Positions 8,119-16,954 of a stretch of DNA of 41,104 nt are shown piece by piece. Each line of letters starts with the position of its first letter. The first letter of the stretch is position 1. This DNA is from Clostridiales bacterium (GTDB lineage Bacteria; Bacillota; Clostridia; Oscillospirales; Oscillospiraceae), in assembly GCA_022772585.1 (NCBI GenBank), contig JALEZN010000101.1, positions 1 to 41,104 of the forward strand, in the 5' to 3' direction. The notes beneath the pieces are model-generated. The model had not been told where the DNA came from. It did not search any database and saw nothing but the letters and a program-made list of their open reading frames with translations. The position numbers and the translations under genes were made by a program.

Positions 8119-8784
8119 CTAAGTCATCTTATAGCCCACGCCGCGGACCGTGGCGATCACATCGTCCCCCAGCTTCTGACGCAGGGCCTTGATGTGCATA
8201 TCCACTGTGCGGGTCTCGCCGGTGAAGTCGTAGTCCCACACGGTACGCAGGATCTCCTCCCGGCTGAGCACGGCCCCCCGGTGAGAGGCCAGCAGCCGCA
8301 GCAGCTCGAATTCCTTGTAAGTCAGCTCCACCGGCACGCCGCCTTTGCGTACGGTACGGGCCGAGCTGTCAATCTCCAGGTCCCCGCAGCGGAGAACGGG
8401 GGACTCCCGTCGGGTGCGGCGGAGCACCGCCTTGATGCGGGCCTGGAGCTCCATCAGTCCAAAGGGCTTGACCACATAGTCGTCGGCGCCGCTCTCCAGT
8501 CCCTCCACCCGGTCCATCTCGGCGGTGCGGGCGGTGAGCATGATGACGGGCACGTCCGCGGTGGCCCGGTCGGCCCGGAGCCGGCGCAGGATCTCCAGTC
8601 CGTCCATCCCGGGCAGCATGATGTCCAGCAGGTAGATCGTGGGGGCGGCGTGTCCGCGCTCGGCCCCAAAAAATTCCTCGCCGCTCTCATAAGCCCGGAC
8701 ATCGTTCCCGGTGGACTGGAAATAATAGCGCAGCATCTCCCGGATGCTGCTGTCATCCTCCACGATCACGATGGTGTTGGCCAT
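8119..8784 (-). CDS. phoB: PhoB/PhoP-type response regulator
   Basis: A 221-residue OmpR-family response regulator. The receiver domain (1-120) has acidic residues Glu9-Asp10-Asp11, phospho-acceptor Asp54 in LLDIMLPGMDG, and a conserved Lys in the VKPFG motif. The C-terminal winged helix (about 130-221) has the usual ending with VRGVGYKM. Start at 8784: AAGGAGG sits 10 bases before this ATG, and the longer open frame upstream lacks a site. It lies between phoU and phoR. The direct repeats upstream of pstS with 11-bp period are the kind of site this family binds as a tandem dimer, so pstS-to-phoR is probably its own regulon. Confidence 0.92.
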   Translation of the reverse strand: MANTIVIVEDDSSIREMLRYYFQSTGNDVRAYESGEEFFGAERGHAAPTIYLLDIMLPGMDGLEILRRLRADRATADVPVIMLTARTAEMDRVEGLESGADDYVVKPFGLMELQARIKAVLRRTRRESPVLRCGDLEIDSSARTVRKGGVPVELTYKEFELLRLLASHRGAVLSREEILRTVWDYDFTGETRTVDMHIKALRQKLGDDVIATVRGVGYKMT

Positions 8785-8807
8785 AGCCCTCGTCCCTCCT
8801 TGTGAAA

Positions 8808-9458
8808 TCAGCTGGGGTCCACCAGCGTCCCGGTGACGCAGTAGATGGCCCACTGGGCAATGTTGACTGCGTGGTCCGCGATGCGCTCCAGGTATTTTGC
8901 GATGATGATCAGGTCGATGGCCCGGTCGGCGTTGTCCCGGCTCTCCCGGATGAGGGCCACCAGGTCCCCCTTCACCGTGCGGAACAGCTCATCCACCGCA
9001 TCATCCAGGCCGATGACCTCGCCGGCGGCGTTCTGGTCCCGGTTGGCGTAGGCGAAGATGGCCCGCTTGACCATGTATCCCGCCTTCCGGCTCATTTCCC
9101 GGATGTGGCCCGGGATGGAGCCGCCCGGCTCCCGCACCAGCAGCAGCGAGATCTCCGCGATATTGGCGCACTGGTCGCCGATACGCTGCAGGTCGGTGAC
9201 CATTTTCAGGGCGGCCGAGATGGTCCGCAGGTCCCGGGCCACAGGCTGCTGCTGGAGCAGCAGCCGCAGGCAGCGGTTTTCAATATCCCGCTCGGTCTGG
9301 TCCATGGTATGGGTCAGGGAGATGGCCTCCCGGGCCTGCCGGTCGTCCGGCGCGGCCAGCGAGGCCGTCACCAGGTCAATGGCGTCCTCCGCCGCGGCCG
9401 CCATATCGATCATCTCCGCGCTGAGCTCCTGGAGCTCGGCGTCAAAGGTTTTTCGCAT
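8808..9458 (-). CDS. phoU: Phosphate-specific transport accessory protein PhoU
   Basis: A 216-residue all-helical PhoU protein made of two similar three-helix halves. Each half carries an acidic metal-binding segment: residues with DLQRIGDQCANIAE in the first repeat and YLERIADHAVNIAQWA in the second (E/D-xxx-D pattern). It links the Pst transporter to PhoR and keeps the kinase off when phosphate is plentiful. I chose ATG 9458 because AAGGAGGA lies 8-9 bases upstream; the longer frame reads into the pstB tail. It sits 49 bp after pstB and 23 bp before the response regulator gene, in the usual order. Confidence 0.95.
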   Translation of the reverse strand: MRKTFDAELQELSAEMIDMAAAAEDAIDLVTASLAAPDDRQAREAISLTHTMDQTERDIENRCLRLLLQQQPVARDLRTISAALKMVTDLQRIGDQCANIAEISLLLVREPGGSIPGHIREMSRKAGYMVKRAIFAYANRDQNAAGEVIGLDDAVDELFRTVKGDLVALIRESRDNADRAIDLIIIAKYLERIADHAVNIAQWAIYCVTGTLVDPS

Positions 9459-9507
9459 ATCTGAGTCCTCCTTATGGAATGAGGCTCGCTCCGGGGCGGC
9501 TGCCCCG

Positions 9508-10269
9508 TTATCCGAAGCGGCCGGTGATGTAGTCCTCCGTCCGCTTGTCCCGGGGGACCGAGAAGAGCTGGGTGGTATCGCCGAACTCGATGAGCTCACC
9601 CAGCAGGAAGAAGGCGCACTTGTCCGAAATGCGGGTGGCCTGCTGCATATTGTGTGTGACGATGACGATGGTATACCGGCCCTTCAGGTCGGCGATCAGG
9701 TCCTCGATCTTGGATGTGGAGATGGGGTCCAGGGCGGAGGTGGCCTCATCCATCAGCAGCACGTCGGGCTCCACCGCCAGGGCCCGGGCGATGCAGATGC
9801 GCTGCTGCTGCCCGCCGGAGAGGGAGAGCGCCGACTTCTTCAGCCGGTCCTTCACCTCGTCCCAGATGGCGGCCCCCCGGAGGGACTGCTCCACGATATC
9901 GTCCAGCTGGCTCTTGTTCCGCACGCCGTGGGTGCGGGGGCCGTAGGCAATGTTGTCGTAGATGGACATGGGGAAGGGATTGGGCTTCTGGAATACCATG
10001 CCGATCTGCTTGCGCAGCCAGGTCACGTCCAGCCCGGGGGCGTAGATGTCCTGGTCCCGGTAGAGCACCTTTCCCTCGATGCGCACGCCGGGCACCAGGT
10101 CGTTCATCCGGTCCAGGGTCTTGAGGAAGGTGGACTTTCCGCAGCCGGAGGGTCCGATGAGGGCGGTGACCTGCCCCTCGGGGATGTCGATATCCACGTC
10201 CTTGAGGGCGTGGGCCGTCCCATAGTGGAGATTGAGCTTCTCCGCGGAGAGCACGATGTTTTCCTTCAT
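9508..10269 (-). CDS. pstB: Phosphate ABC transporter ATP-binding protein PstB
   Basis: A 253-residue ABC ATPase that powers phosphate import through PstCA. Walker [10 protein letters not shown] is at about 39-47. The Q-loop region [19 protein letters not shown] is the PstB signature. The ABC signature is LSGGQQQR and Walker B is [13 protein letters not shown]. Length is standard. Start at 10269 with GGAGGTA upstream; pstA ends 13 bp before. Confidence 0.97.
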   Translation of the reverse strand: MKENIVLSAEKLNLHYGTAHALKDVDIDIPEGQVTALIGPSGCGKSTFLKTLDRMNDLVPGVRIEGKVLYRDQDIYAPGLDVTWLRKQIGMVFQKPNPFPMSIYDNIAYGPRTHGVRNKSQLDDIVEQSLRGAAIWDEVKDRLKKSALSLSGGQQQRICIARALAVEPDVLLMDEATSALDPISTSKIEDLIADLKGRYTIVIVTHNMQQATRISDKCAFFLLGELIEFGDTTQLFSVPRDKRTEDYITGRFG

Positions 10270-10282
10270 ACCGGATACCTCC

Positions 10283-11182
10283 TTACGCGCGGCGCAGCCT
10301 GCGGCCCACCAGCTTGGCCGACAGGTTGATGACCAGCGTCAATATCATCAGGATGGCCGCGATGCCGAAAGCCACGTCGAACTCGGCCCGCTCCTTGGCG
10401 TAGACATACAGGGCCACGGTGAGACTGGCGCCTGAGCTGTGCAGAAAGCTGTCCAGAGTGGCTGCGGCGCTGCCCGCCAGGTCTCCGGTCCAGACGAAAA
10501 AGCGGTTGAGGCTCATGCCCATGCCGGCGGTGAAAAGCAGGGCGGCCGACTCGCCCACGATGCGGCCCACGGCCAGAATGCAGCCGGTAACGATACCGTC
10601 CACCGAGGAGGGCAGTACCACCGTGCGGATCATGTGCCACTTGCCCGCGCCCAGGCCCAGGGCGGCCTCGCGGTAGCTCTGGGGCACTGTCTTCAGGCTC
10701 TCCTGGGTGGTGCGGATGATGGTGGGCAGCGTCATGATGACCAGGGTAAGGACGCCGGCCAGCAGCGCCTTGCCAAGGCCCAGGAACTCACAGAAAAAGA
10801 GCATGCCCACCAGGCCATAGATGATGGAGGGGATACCGGTGAGGGTCTCAGTGGCAAACTCGATCACCGACACCAGCCGGCGGTTCCCGGCATACTCAGT
10901 GAGATAGATGGCCGCTCCCACGCCCAGAGGCAGGGTAAAAAGCAGCGTCAGCACCACCAGATAGACGGTATTGACGATATTTGGCAGGATGCCGATGCTG
11001 TCCCGCAGGTAGCTGGGCTTGGTGGACAGCAGCTCCCAGGTCACATGGGGCAATCCCCGCAGGAAGATATAGCCGATGAGGAACACCAGCAGTGCGCAGG
11101 TCAGCAGTGCGCAGAAGTAGAGCAGCGCGGTCAGCGTGCGGTCATAGAGCCTGCGCCTGCCCGAGAGAGATCGTGCTTGCAT
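10283..11182 (-). CDS. pstA: Phosphate ABC transporter permease PstA
   Basis: About 299 residues with six predicted membrane helices and the MetI-like permease signature ([20 protein letters not shown], the EAA loop that contacts PstB). It forms the membrane channel with PstC. Start choice: ATG 11182 has AAGGAG 12 bases upstream, a long spacing. The frame can also begin at TTG 11212, which would place the AAGGAG inside the gene and has no site of its own. I prefer 11182. The gene lies 49 bp after pstC and 13 bp before pstB. Confidence 0.93.
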   Translation of the reverse strand: MQARSLSGRRRLYDRTLTALLYFCALLTCALLVFLIGYIFLRGLPHVTWELLSTKPSYLRDSIGILPNIVNTVYLVVLTLLFTLPLGVGAAIYLTEYAGNRRLVSVIEFATETLTGIPSIIYGLVGMLFFCEFLGLGKALLAGVLTLVIMTLPTIIRTTQESLKTVPQSYREAALGLGAGKWHMIRTVVLPSSVDGIVTGCILAVGRIVGESAALLFTAGMGMSLNRFFVWTGDLAGSAAATLDSFLHSSGASLTVALYVYAKERAEFDVAFGIAAILMILTLVINLSAKLVGRRLRRA

Positions 11183-11231
11183 AAGTATATCATTCTCCTT
11201 GCCAAAATCCAAGAATGTAAGGAAGCGGAGA

Positions 11232-12182
11232 TCAGTCCGTCTTGCGCTTGAGCAGGGCGTTGAGGGCTACATTGATCAGCATGATGAAGAGGAACAGCAC
11301 CAGTGCAATGGAGAAGAGGGCCTGGCGCTGAAGGCTGCCCACGGCGGCATAACTCATCTCGCTGGCCACGGCAGTGGTAAGGAAGCGGACGCTTTTGAAC
11401 AGGGAGGGCATGTTGGCCACGTTGCCCGCCACCATCATGATGGCCATGGCCTCGCCGATGGCACGGCCGATGCCCAGCACCACCGACGCGGCGATACCGC
11501 TGGAGGCCGCGGGGACCGATACCCGGAATACCGTTTCAATATGGGTGGCCCCCAGGGCCAGACTGGCCTCCTCATATTCCCGGGGCACCGCCTTGAGGGC
11601 GGTCTCGGACACGCTGATAATGGAGGGCAGTATCATGATGGCCAGCACAATGATGGCCGCGAAGAGGCTGGCTCCGTCAGGCAGATGGAACCATTCCCGG
11701 ACGGCGGGCACCAGCACCATCATTCCGATGAGGCCGTACACCACCGAGGGGATGCCGGCAAGCAGGTCCACCGCCGGGCGGACTACGGCGGCCAGCCGGG
11801 GCGGCGCCACCTTGGCCAGGAACACGGCGGTCATAAAGCCCACGGGCACACCGATGACAATGGCCCCCGCCGTACCGTAAATGGAGGTGAGGATAAAGGG
11901 CAGGATGCCGAACTCCGGCTCCGCCGCCGTGGAGGCCCAGGTCTTGCCGAAGAGGAAATCTATGAGTCCGATCTCCCGGATGGCAGGCAGACCGGACCAT
12001 ATGAGATAGACGCTGATGAAGCACACAAAGCCCACGGCGATGAGGCCGCAGAGCAGGAACAACACGTACATGACGGTCTCGAACAGCCTGGCGCCGCTCA
12101 CCCGGACCGCCCCGGGCCTGACCCGGGCGCTCCGGGTCCCGTCCCCGGCAGGATCGGGCCTGGAGACACACTCATCCATCAT
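11232..12182 (-). CDS. pstC: Phosphate ABC transporter permease PstC
   Basis: A 316-residue inner-membrane permease with six main membrane helices and the EAA loop EEASLALGATHIETVFRVSV. It pairs with PstA. An N-terminal Arg-rich cytoplasmic extension of about 30 residues precedes the first helix. Two consecutive ATG codons (12182 and 12179) share the upstream AGAAAGG site. It is separated from pstS by 100 bp that hold a strong hairpin, which may hold expression of the permeases below that of the binding protein. Confidence 0.95.
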   Translation of the reverse strand: MMDECVSRPDPAGDGTRSARVRPGAVRVSGARLFETVMYVLFLLCGLIAVGFVCFISVYLIWSGLPAIREIGLIDFLFGKTWASTAAEPEFGILPFILTSIYGTAGAIVIGVPVGFMTAVFLAKVAPPRLAAVVRPAVDLLAGIPSVVYGLIGMMVLVPAVREWFHLPDGASLFAAIIVLAIMILPSIISVSETALKAVPREYEEASLALGATHIETVFRVSVPAASSGIAASVVLGIGRAIGEAMAIMMVAGNVANMPSLFKSVRFLTTAVASEMSYAAVGSLQRQALFSIALVLFLFIMLINVALNALLKRKTD

Positions 12183-12220
12183 ACCGCACGACCTTTCTCA
12201 GAACAGTCGGATGCCCGAAG

Positions 12221-12253
12221 GCCTCCCCGGCGGAGAAACATCGCCGGGGAGGC
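12221..12253 (-). promoter_or_regulatory. pstS-pstC intergenic hairpin without U-tract
   Basis: A perfect 12-bp GC stem GCCTCCCCGGCG/CGCCGGGGAGGC with a 9-nt loop, 29 bases after the pstS stop. The minus strand downstream of it has no T run, so full termination is unlikely. More likely it is a partial terminator or a 3' end that protects the pstS message, allowing more PstS than PstCAB. Confidence 0.7.
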
Positions 12254-12282
12254 TCCGGGTGAAGGGAAGGGGGAAACTTTTG

Positions 12283-13149
12283 TTATTTGGCCACAGGTAC
12301 GGCGCCGGCGGCAGCGATCAGCTCCGCGGCATCCTTGGAAGTGGCGAAGTCAAAGAAGGCTTGGGCAGCGGGGGTCAGGGAGGCGCCCTCCTTGGTGACG
12401 AGGTTGAAGTTGCGCTGAATGGCGTAAGTACCGTCCAGAACGGTCTCCTCGCTGGGGGCCACGCCGCCCACGGTAAGCGCCTTCACGGTCTCATCCACGG
12501 CGGACAGGGAGGCGTAGCCGATGGCATTGGGGTTGGAGGCCACGTTGGCCACCACGTCACCGGTAGAGGTCAGCTCATTGGTGTACTTGCACTTGTCGGA
12601 GGTGCCGGTGATGGACTCAAAGCCGTCCCGGGTGCCGGAGCCGGCCTCGCGGCCGATGAAGGCCACCGCGCCGTCATTGCCGCCCACGTCCTTCCAGTTG
12701 CTGATCTCGCCGGTGGCCAGGGCGGCGATCTGCTCCACGGTCAGGTCGGCTACCGGATTCTGGGGGTTGACGATGATGGCGATGCCGTCCTTGGCCACCA
12801 CGGTGGCCACCACGCCGGTCTCCTCCGCCTTCAGGTCGCGGCTGGACAGGCCGATGTCACAGGCGCCGGACTGGGCAGAGGTGATGCCGGTACCGGAACC
12901 GGTGCCGCTGTAGTTGACGGTGACGCCCTTGTTCTGCTCCATGAAGGCCTCGCTCAGCGCGCCGATGACCTTCTCCATGGAGGTGGAACCGTCGGTGTTG
13001 ACCACGCCGGAGAGCTCGGCGGGCGCGGCGGGTTCAGAGGCGGCGGGCTGGGTGGGGGCGGGGGCGGAGCCGGACTGGGTGCTGCCGCAGCCGGCGAGCA
13101 GGCCCAGGGTGAGAACGCCGGACAAAGCAAGAGTGATCCACTTTTTCAT
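12283..13149 (-). CDS. pstS: Phosphate-binding lipoprotein PstS
   Basis: A 288-residue phosphate ABC transporter substrate-binding protein. The lipobox LLAGC places lipidated Cys21 after a short signal peptide, so it is tethered outside the membrane. A Ser/Ala/Pro linker (22-46) follows, then the PBP-II-type fold. Phosphate-contact motifs are visible: DGSTSMEK (about 53-60), SGTGSGTGI (about 81-89), GLSSRDLK, and REAGSGTRDGFE. Length is normal for Firmicutes. It is the first gene of the phosphate operon and has an activator-type promoter with Pho-box repeats directly upstream. Confidence 0.95.
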   Translation of the reverse strand: MKKWITLALSGVLTLGLLAGCGSTQSGSAPAPTQPAASEPAAPAELSGVVNTDGSTSMEKVIGALSEAFMEQNKGVTVNYSGTGSGTGITSAQSGACDIGLSSRDLKAEETGVVATVVAKDGIAIIVNPQNPVADLTVEQIAALATGEISNWKDVGGNDGAVAFIGREAGSGTRDGFESITGTSDKCKYTNELTSTGDVVANVASNPNAIGYASLSAVDETVKALTVGGVAPSEETVLDGTYAIQRNFNLVTKEGASLTPAAQAFFDFATSKDAAELIAAAGAVPVAK

Positions 13150-13209
13150 TTTCTTCGATCTCCAATCTGATCATTTCCATTTGATTTGCTGTCTCTTGAG
13201 GACACTGTC

Positions 13210-13265
13210 AGTATAGCGGAAACTCTGTAAAGCCGTCCTCCACGCAAGGGTAAAGAGTTTGTAAA
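13210..13265 (-). promoter_or_regulatory. pstS promoter with Pho-box direct repeats
   Basis: On the minus strand the order is TTTACA (13260-13265), N5, TTTACC (13249-13254), a further TTTACA (13226-13231), then TATACT as -10 (13210-13215). The first two repeats start 11 bp apart, the spacing of PhoP/PhoB boxes. There is no good -35 at 17 bp from the -10, as expected for an activator-dependent promoter. The third copy is 23 bp from the second, about two turns. Confidence 0.75.
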
Positions 13266-13275
13266 TTTCAGAGGC

Positions 13276-13302
13276 TGTCTGTCCGTGCTGCGCGGACAGA
13301 CA
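13276..13302. other. Hairpin in the pstS / DUF4358 divergent intergenic region
   Basis: A perfect 10-bp stem TGTCTGTCCG/CGGACAGACA with a 7-nt loop and no T run. The 359-bp intergenic region 13150-13508 otherwise holds the pstS promoter on the left. On the right is an AT-rich stretch (13375-13400) that may carry the promoter of the plus-strand operon, though I cannot assign -35 and -10 boxes there with confidence. Confidence 0.5.
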
Positions 13303-13508
13303 ATCTTCCGGTATTTATCCTTCGTTTTTTACCGCCTGCCGTCGCTTCATCCGTGCCCCAGTGGGAAAAACCTCCATTTATATAAACTTTATTTCCCGGG
13401 AACTTTTTGCTTCCGCCTCCGTCAAAGGATAACGAAACCGGTAAGCCTCCCGGTCCGCCGGTCTCTCTTACCAATCAAGTACAACGATCAAAAGGAGTTA
13501 TCAGACAT

Positions 13509-14234
13509 ATGAATCACCGGATCTCTTCCCTTGCTCTGGCCGGCGTGCTCACCCTGGGCCTGCTGACCTCCTGCGGCGGCAGCCAGCCCCCCGCCTCCAG
13601 CCCCGCGCCTGAATCCTCCGCCCCCGTGGTCTCCCTCTCTCCCTCCCCTGCGCCCACCGACGAGGGCTCCGGCATCCAGCCCAGCGACGCGCCTGTCTCC
13701 GGCGGCGCCACTGACGTTCCCGCTGAGACTCCCGCCCCCGAGGCCACTCAGCCCGCCGCCACCCCCAACAGCCAGAGCAGCAGCGCGCCCACCGCCAAGC
13801 CCTCTTCCAAGCCCTCTGCCGTGCCTACCGCCACGCCCACGCCTGCGCCCACCGTCTCCGTGGTGGCGTCCATCTGGGCGGACATCTCCAAAAATGAGCT
13901 GCCCACCCTCACCGATCTGGACGCGGATCTGCTGTCCTCCATCTACGGCATCGACGCCAGTGATCTGGAGGAGTACATCTGCAAAATGCCCCTGATGAAC
14001 GTACAGGCCACCGAGTTCTTTATTGCCAAGGTAAAGGACGGCAAGATGGACACCGTGAAAAAGGCCCTCCAGGCCCACCAGGCCGACCTGGAGGAGCAGT
14101 GGAGCCAGTACCTGCCCGCCCAGCTGGAGCTGGTGCAGAACTACAAGCTGGTCACCAGCGGCAGCTATGTCCTCTTCGCCGTCACGGAATATGCCGATTC
14201 CACCGTGACCGCCTTTAACACCTATACAAAATAA
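13509..14234 (+). CDS. DUF4358-type lipoprotein
   Basis: A 241-residue lipoprotein. ATG 13509 is preceded by AAAGGAG and opens a signal peptide with lipobox LLTSC (Cys22). Residues about 25-115 are a low-complexity Pro/Ser/Ala/Thr spacer that would lift the domain off the membrane into the wall. The C-terminal domain (about 120-241) begins IWADISKNELPTL and fits the DUF4358 pattern, including a helix-rich central part and a final beta strand VLFAVTEYADS. No catalytic residues are evident. It precedes an MBOAT acyltransferase and a DHHW protein; this trio recurs in Clostridia, which suggests a part in an extracellular acyl-transfer pathway. Confidence 0.75.
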   Translation: MNHRISSLALAGVLTLGLLTSCGGSQPPASSPAPESSAPVVSLSPSPAPTDEGSGIQPSDAPVSGGATDVPAETPAPEATQPAATPNSQSSSAPTAKPSSKPSAVPTATPTPAPTVSVVASIWADISKNELPTLTDLDADLLSSIYGIDASDLEEYICKMPLMNVQATEFFIAKVKDGKMDTVKKALQAHQADLEEQWSQYLPAQLELVQNYKLVTSGSYVLFAVTEYADSTVTAFNTYTK

Positions 14235-14316
14235 GCTCTTTGCGCTATACTTCTGAATTGAGCGCCCGGTATACGCGCCGGGCGCTCTCATTTCGCACGA
14301 CGGGAGGGTACGCCCC

Positions 14317-15720
14317 TTGGTCTTTTCCAGCCTTTATTTTCTGTTTCTCTATCTGCCCATCGTACTGCTGATCTACTATATCGCCCCTCTGCGCCTGCGC
14401 AACGCGGTGCTGCTGGTCTTTAACCTGATCTTCTATGGGTGGGGCGAGCCCAAGTACATCCTCATCATGTTCGCCTCCATTGCCATCGACTACACCCACG
14501 GCATGCTGGTCACCCGGTGCAAGGAGCGGGGCAATGACAAAGGCGCCCGGCTGGCGGTGGCCTCGTCGGTGGTGTTCAACCTGGCGCTGCTGTTCTTTTT
14601 CAAATACTGGGATTTCATTGCCCGCTCCCTCGCCGCAGTGGGGCTGGGCTTCCTGCCGGTGCTGAACATCCGCCTGCCCATCGGCATCTCCTTTTACACC
14701 TTCCAGACCATGAGCTATACCATCGACGTCTACCGTGGGGACGCCCGCTGCCAGAAGAACATCATTACCTTCGGCACCTTTGTCACCCTGTTCCCCCAGC
14801 TCATCGCCGGCCCCATCATCAAATACAAGGATCTGGACGATCAGCTGGAGCACCGTACCCACTCCCCCGAGCAGTTTGCCTCCGGCGTGCAGGTCTTTGT
14901 GGTGGGACTGGCCAAAAAGGTGCTGCTGGCCAACAACCTGGGTATGCTGTGGGACGCCTATAAGGCCATGCCCGCCGGGCAGCTCACCACCGCCGGGGCC
15001 TGGCTGGGCATCCTGGCGTTTTCCCTCCAGCTCTACTTCGACTTCTCAGGCTACTCCGATATGGCCATCGGCCTGGGACGGATGCTGGGCTTTGAGTTCA
15101 GCCCCAACTTCAACTATCCCTATATCTCCCGCTCCATCACGGAATTCTGGCGCCGGTGGCACATCTCCCTGGGCACCTGGTTCCGGGAGTACCTGTATAT
15201 CCCCCTGGGGGGCAACCGGGTGAGCCGGGGCAGGCTGCTCTTCAACCTTCTGGTGGTGTGGGCGGCCACCGGCATCTGGCACGGCGCCAGCTGGAACTTC
15301 CTGCTCTGGGGGCTGTACTTCGCGGTGCTGCTCATTCTGGAGAAGTTCTTCCTGCTCCGGTTCCTGGAACGCCTGCCCGCCGCGGCGCGGCATGTATACA
15401 CCCTGTTTCTGGTGGCGGTGAGCTGGGCCATCTTCGCCATTGAGGATTTCGGCCACATGGGGGCCTATCTCGCGGCCATGTTCGGCATGGCGGAGGGCGG
15501 CCTGGCCGACGGGGCCTTCCGCTACTACCTGCGCTCCTATCTCCCCACCCTGGCTGTCTCCTGCGCGGCCGCCGTGCCCCTGGGGGCCCGGCTGTGGGGC
15601 CGTCTCTCCGTCCGGCGCAAGCAGCTCCTGCTCCCCGTCCTGCTGATGGCCGGCCTGCTGCTCTCCACCGCCTATCTGGTGGACGCCACCTACAACCCCT
15701 TCCTTTATTTCCGTTTCTGA
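14317..15720 (+). CDS. MBOAT-family O-acyltransferase (AlgI/DltB-like)
   Basis: A 467-residue polytopic membrane protein of the membrane-bound O-acyltransferase family, which moves acyl groups across the membrane to extracellular polymers. The start is TTG 14317, with GGGAGGG 8 bases upstream. Family landmarks are PIGISFYTFQ (121-130), FWRRWHISLGTWFREYLY (277-294), and the invariant histidine His322 in GIWHGASWNF. The length matches AlgI-type proteins. It is followed 13 bp later by a DHHW protein, as AlgI pairs with AlgX/AlgJ. The acceptor (exopolysaccharide, wall glycan or teichoic acid) cannot be read from the sequence; no glycan synthesis genes are adjacent. Confidence 0.9.
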   Translation: MVFSSLYFLFLYLPIVLLIYYIAPLRLRNAVLLVFNLIFYGWGEPKYILIMFASIAIDYTHGMLVTRCKERGNDKGARLAVASSVVFNLALLFFFKYWDFIARSLAAVGLGFLPVLNIRLPIGISFYTFQTMSYTIDVYRGDARCQKNIITFGTFVTLFPQLIAGPIIKYKDLDDQLEHRTHSPEQFASGVQVFVVGLAKKVLLANNLGMLWDAYKAMPAGQLTTAGAWLGILAFSLQLYFDFSGYSDMAIGLGRMLGFEFSPNFNYPYISRSITEFWRRWHISLGTWFREYLYIPLGGNRVSRGRLLFNLLVVWAATGIWHGASWNFLLWGLYFAVLLILEKFFLLRFLERLPAAARHVYTLFLVAVSWAIFAIEDFGHMGAYLAAMFGMAEGGLADGAFRYYLRSYLPTLAVSCAAAVPLGARLWGRLSVRRKQLLLPVLLMAGLLLSTAYLVDATYNPFLYFRF

Positions 15721-15733
15721 GGAGGTCCGTCTC

Positions 15734-16870
15734 ATGAGCAAACGCTACTGTATTTTCATTACCGCGCTCTTCTCCGCCTTTCTGGCCGTCTTTCTGGTGG
15801 CCGGCGCCGTCTGTCCGGATCAGGAGTTCTCCCCGCTGGAGAACCGCGCCCTCCAGCAGATGCCCGAGCTCTCCGCCGCCTCGGTGCTCAGCGGCCAGTT
15901 TATGTCCGACTTTGAGACCTACACCACCGACCAGTTCCCCGGCCGGGACGCCTGGGTGGACCTGAAGGCCCGCACCGAGCGGCTCATGGGCAAGCAGGAG
16001 AACAACGGCGTCTATTTCTGCAAGGACGACACCCTCATCACCCGGTTCGATACCCCCGACGCCGCCCAGGTGGCCGCCAACCTCAAGTACGTGGACCAGT
16101 TTGCCGCCAAGGCCGGGGTCCCGGTTCTCTTTTCTCTCATCCCCGGTGCGGCGGAGGTCTGGGCCGACCGCTTACCCGACGGCGCCCCCAACGCCAGCCA
16201 GAAGGCGGTCATTGACCAGGCCGGGTCCGTCCTTGCCAGCGCCCGGGTCTACGATACCTGGAGCACCATGACCGCCCACAAGGACGAGGACATCTACTAC
16301 CGCACCGACCACCACTGGACCAGCCTGGGGGCCTATTACGGCTACACCGCCCTGATGGACGCCATGGGCATGCAGGCCGTCCCCCTGTCGGACTACACAA
16401 AGACCACCCGGAGCGACTCTTTCTACGGCACCGTCTACTCCTCCTCCGGCGTGCGCTGGGTCCGGCCCGACTCCATCGAGACCTATGTGCCCGATGACGG
16501 CATTACCGTCACCTCCCATACCTACGACGCCAAGGGCAACCCCGTGGAGGAGGCCCGTTCCCTCTACGACACCTCCTTCCTCTCCGTCAAGGACAAGTAC
16601 TCCATGTTCCTGGGGGGCAACCAGTCCCTGTGCGTCGTCCGCACTCCCCACACCGACGCGCCCAAACTGCTGATCGTCCGGGACTCCTATACCGACAGTC
16701 TGGTTCCCTTCCTCACCGCCCACTTCTCCGAGATCCACCTGGTGGACCCCCGGTACTACAAGCTCTCGGTGAGCCAGTACATCGCCGAAAACGGGATCGA
16801 TCAGGCCCTGGTGCTCTACAGCGTGCCCAATTTCGTCAGCGACAAAAACCTGGTCTGGCTGTCCCGGTAA
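15734..16870 (+). CDS. DHHW-family (AlgX/AlgJ-like) extracellular protein
   Basis: A 378-residue protein with an N-terminal membrane anchor or signal segment (about 7-27). The family name motif is present as TDHHW (191-195), which supplies catalytic Asp and His in the AlgX/AlgJ SGNH-like fold. A later VRDSYTDS segment (about 315) supplies the candidate nucleophilic serine. The early block NRALQQMPE...DQFPGRDAWVDLK is also typical. It probably completes acyl transfer to an exported polymer after the MBOAT protein moves the acyl group across the membrane. The start at 15734 has GAGGAGG upstream. It is the last gene of the operon, followed by a strong terminator. Confidence 0.85.
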   Translation: MSKRYCIFITALFSAFLAVFLVAGAVCPDQEFSPLENRALQQMPELSAASVLSGQFMSDFETYTTDQFPGRDAWVDLKARTERLMGKQENNGVYFCKDDTLITRFDTPDAAQVAANLKYVDQFAAKAGVPVLFSLIPGAAEVWADRLPDGAPNASQKAVIDQAGSVLASARVYDTWSTMTAHKDEDIYYRTDHHWTSLGAYYGYTALMDAMGMQAVPLSDYTKTTRSDSFYGTVYSSSGVRWVRPDSIETYVPDDGITVTSHTYDAKGNPVEEARSLYDTSFLSVKDKYSMFLGGNQSLCVVRTPHTDAPKLLIVRDSYTDSLVPFLTAHFSEIHLVDPRYYKLSVSQYIAENGIDQALVLYSVPNFVSDKNLVWLSR

Positions 16871-16895
16871 GCCGCCCCGAACGCCCCGCAGATAC

Positions 16896-16931
16896 AAACC
16901 TCCCCCGGCGCAGACGCGCCGGGGGAGGTTT
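16896..16931. terminator. Bidirectional terminator
   Basis: A 15-bp perfect stem AAACCTCCCCCGGCG/CGCCGGGGGAGGTTT with a 6-nt loop. It separates the acylation operon from the convergent regulator gene that ends at 16955. Confidence 0.9.
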
Positions 16932-16954
16932 CTCTCTGTTCGTTTTTGCCGGGT

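Noticed and set aside
13276-13302. Hairpin as a terminator for pstS or the acylation operon
   Set aside because: It lies upstream of both genes and has no U-tract, so a terminator role is not supported.
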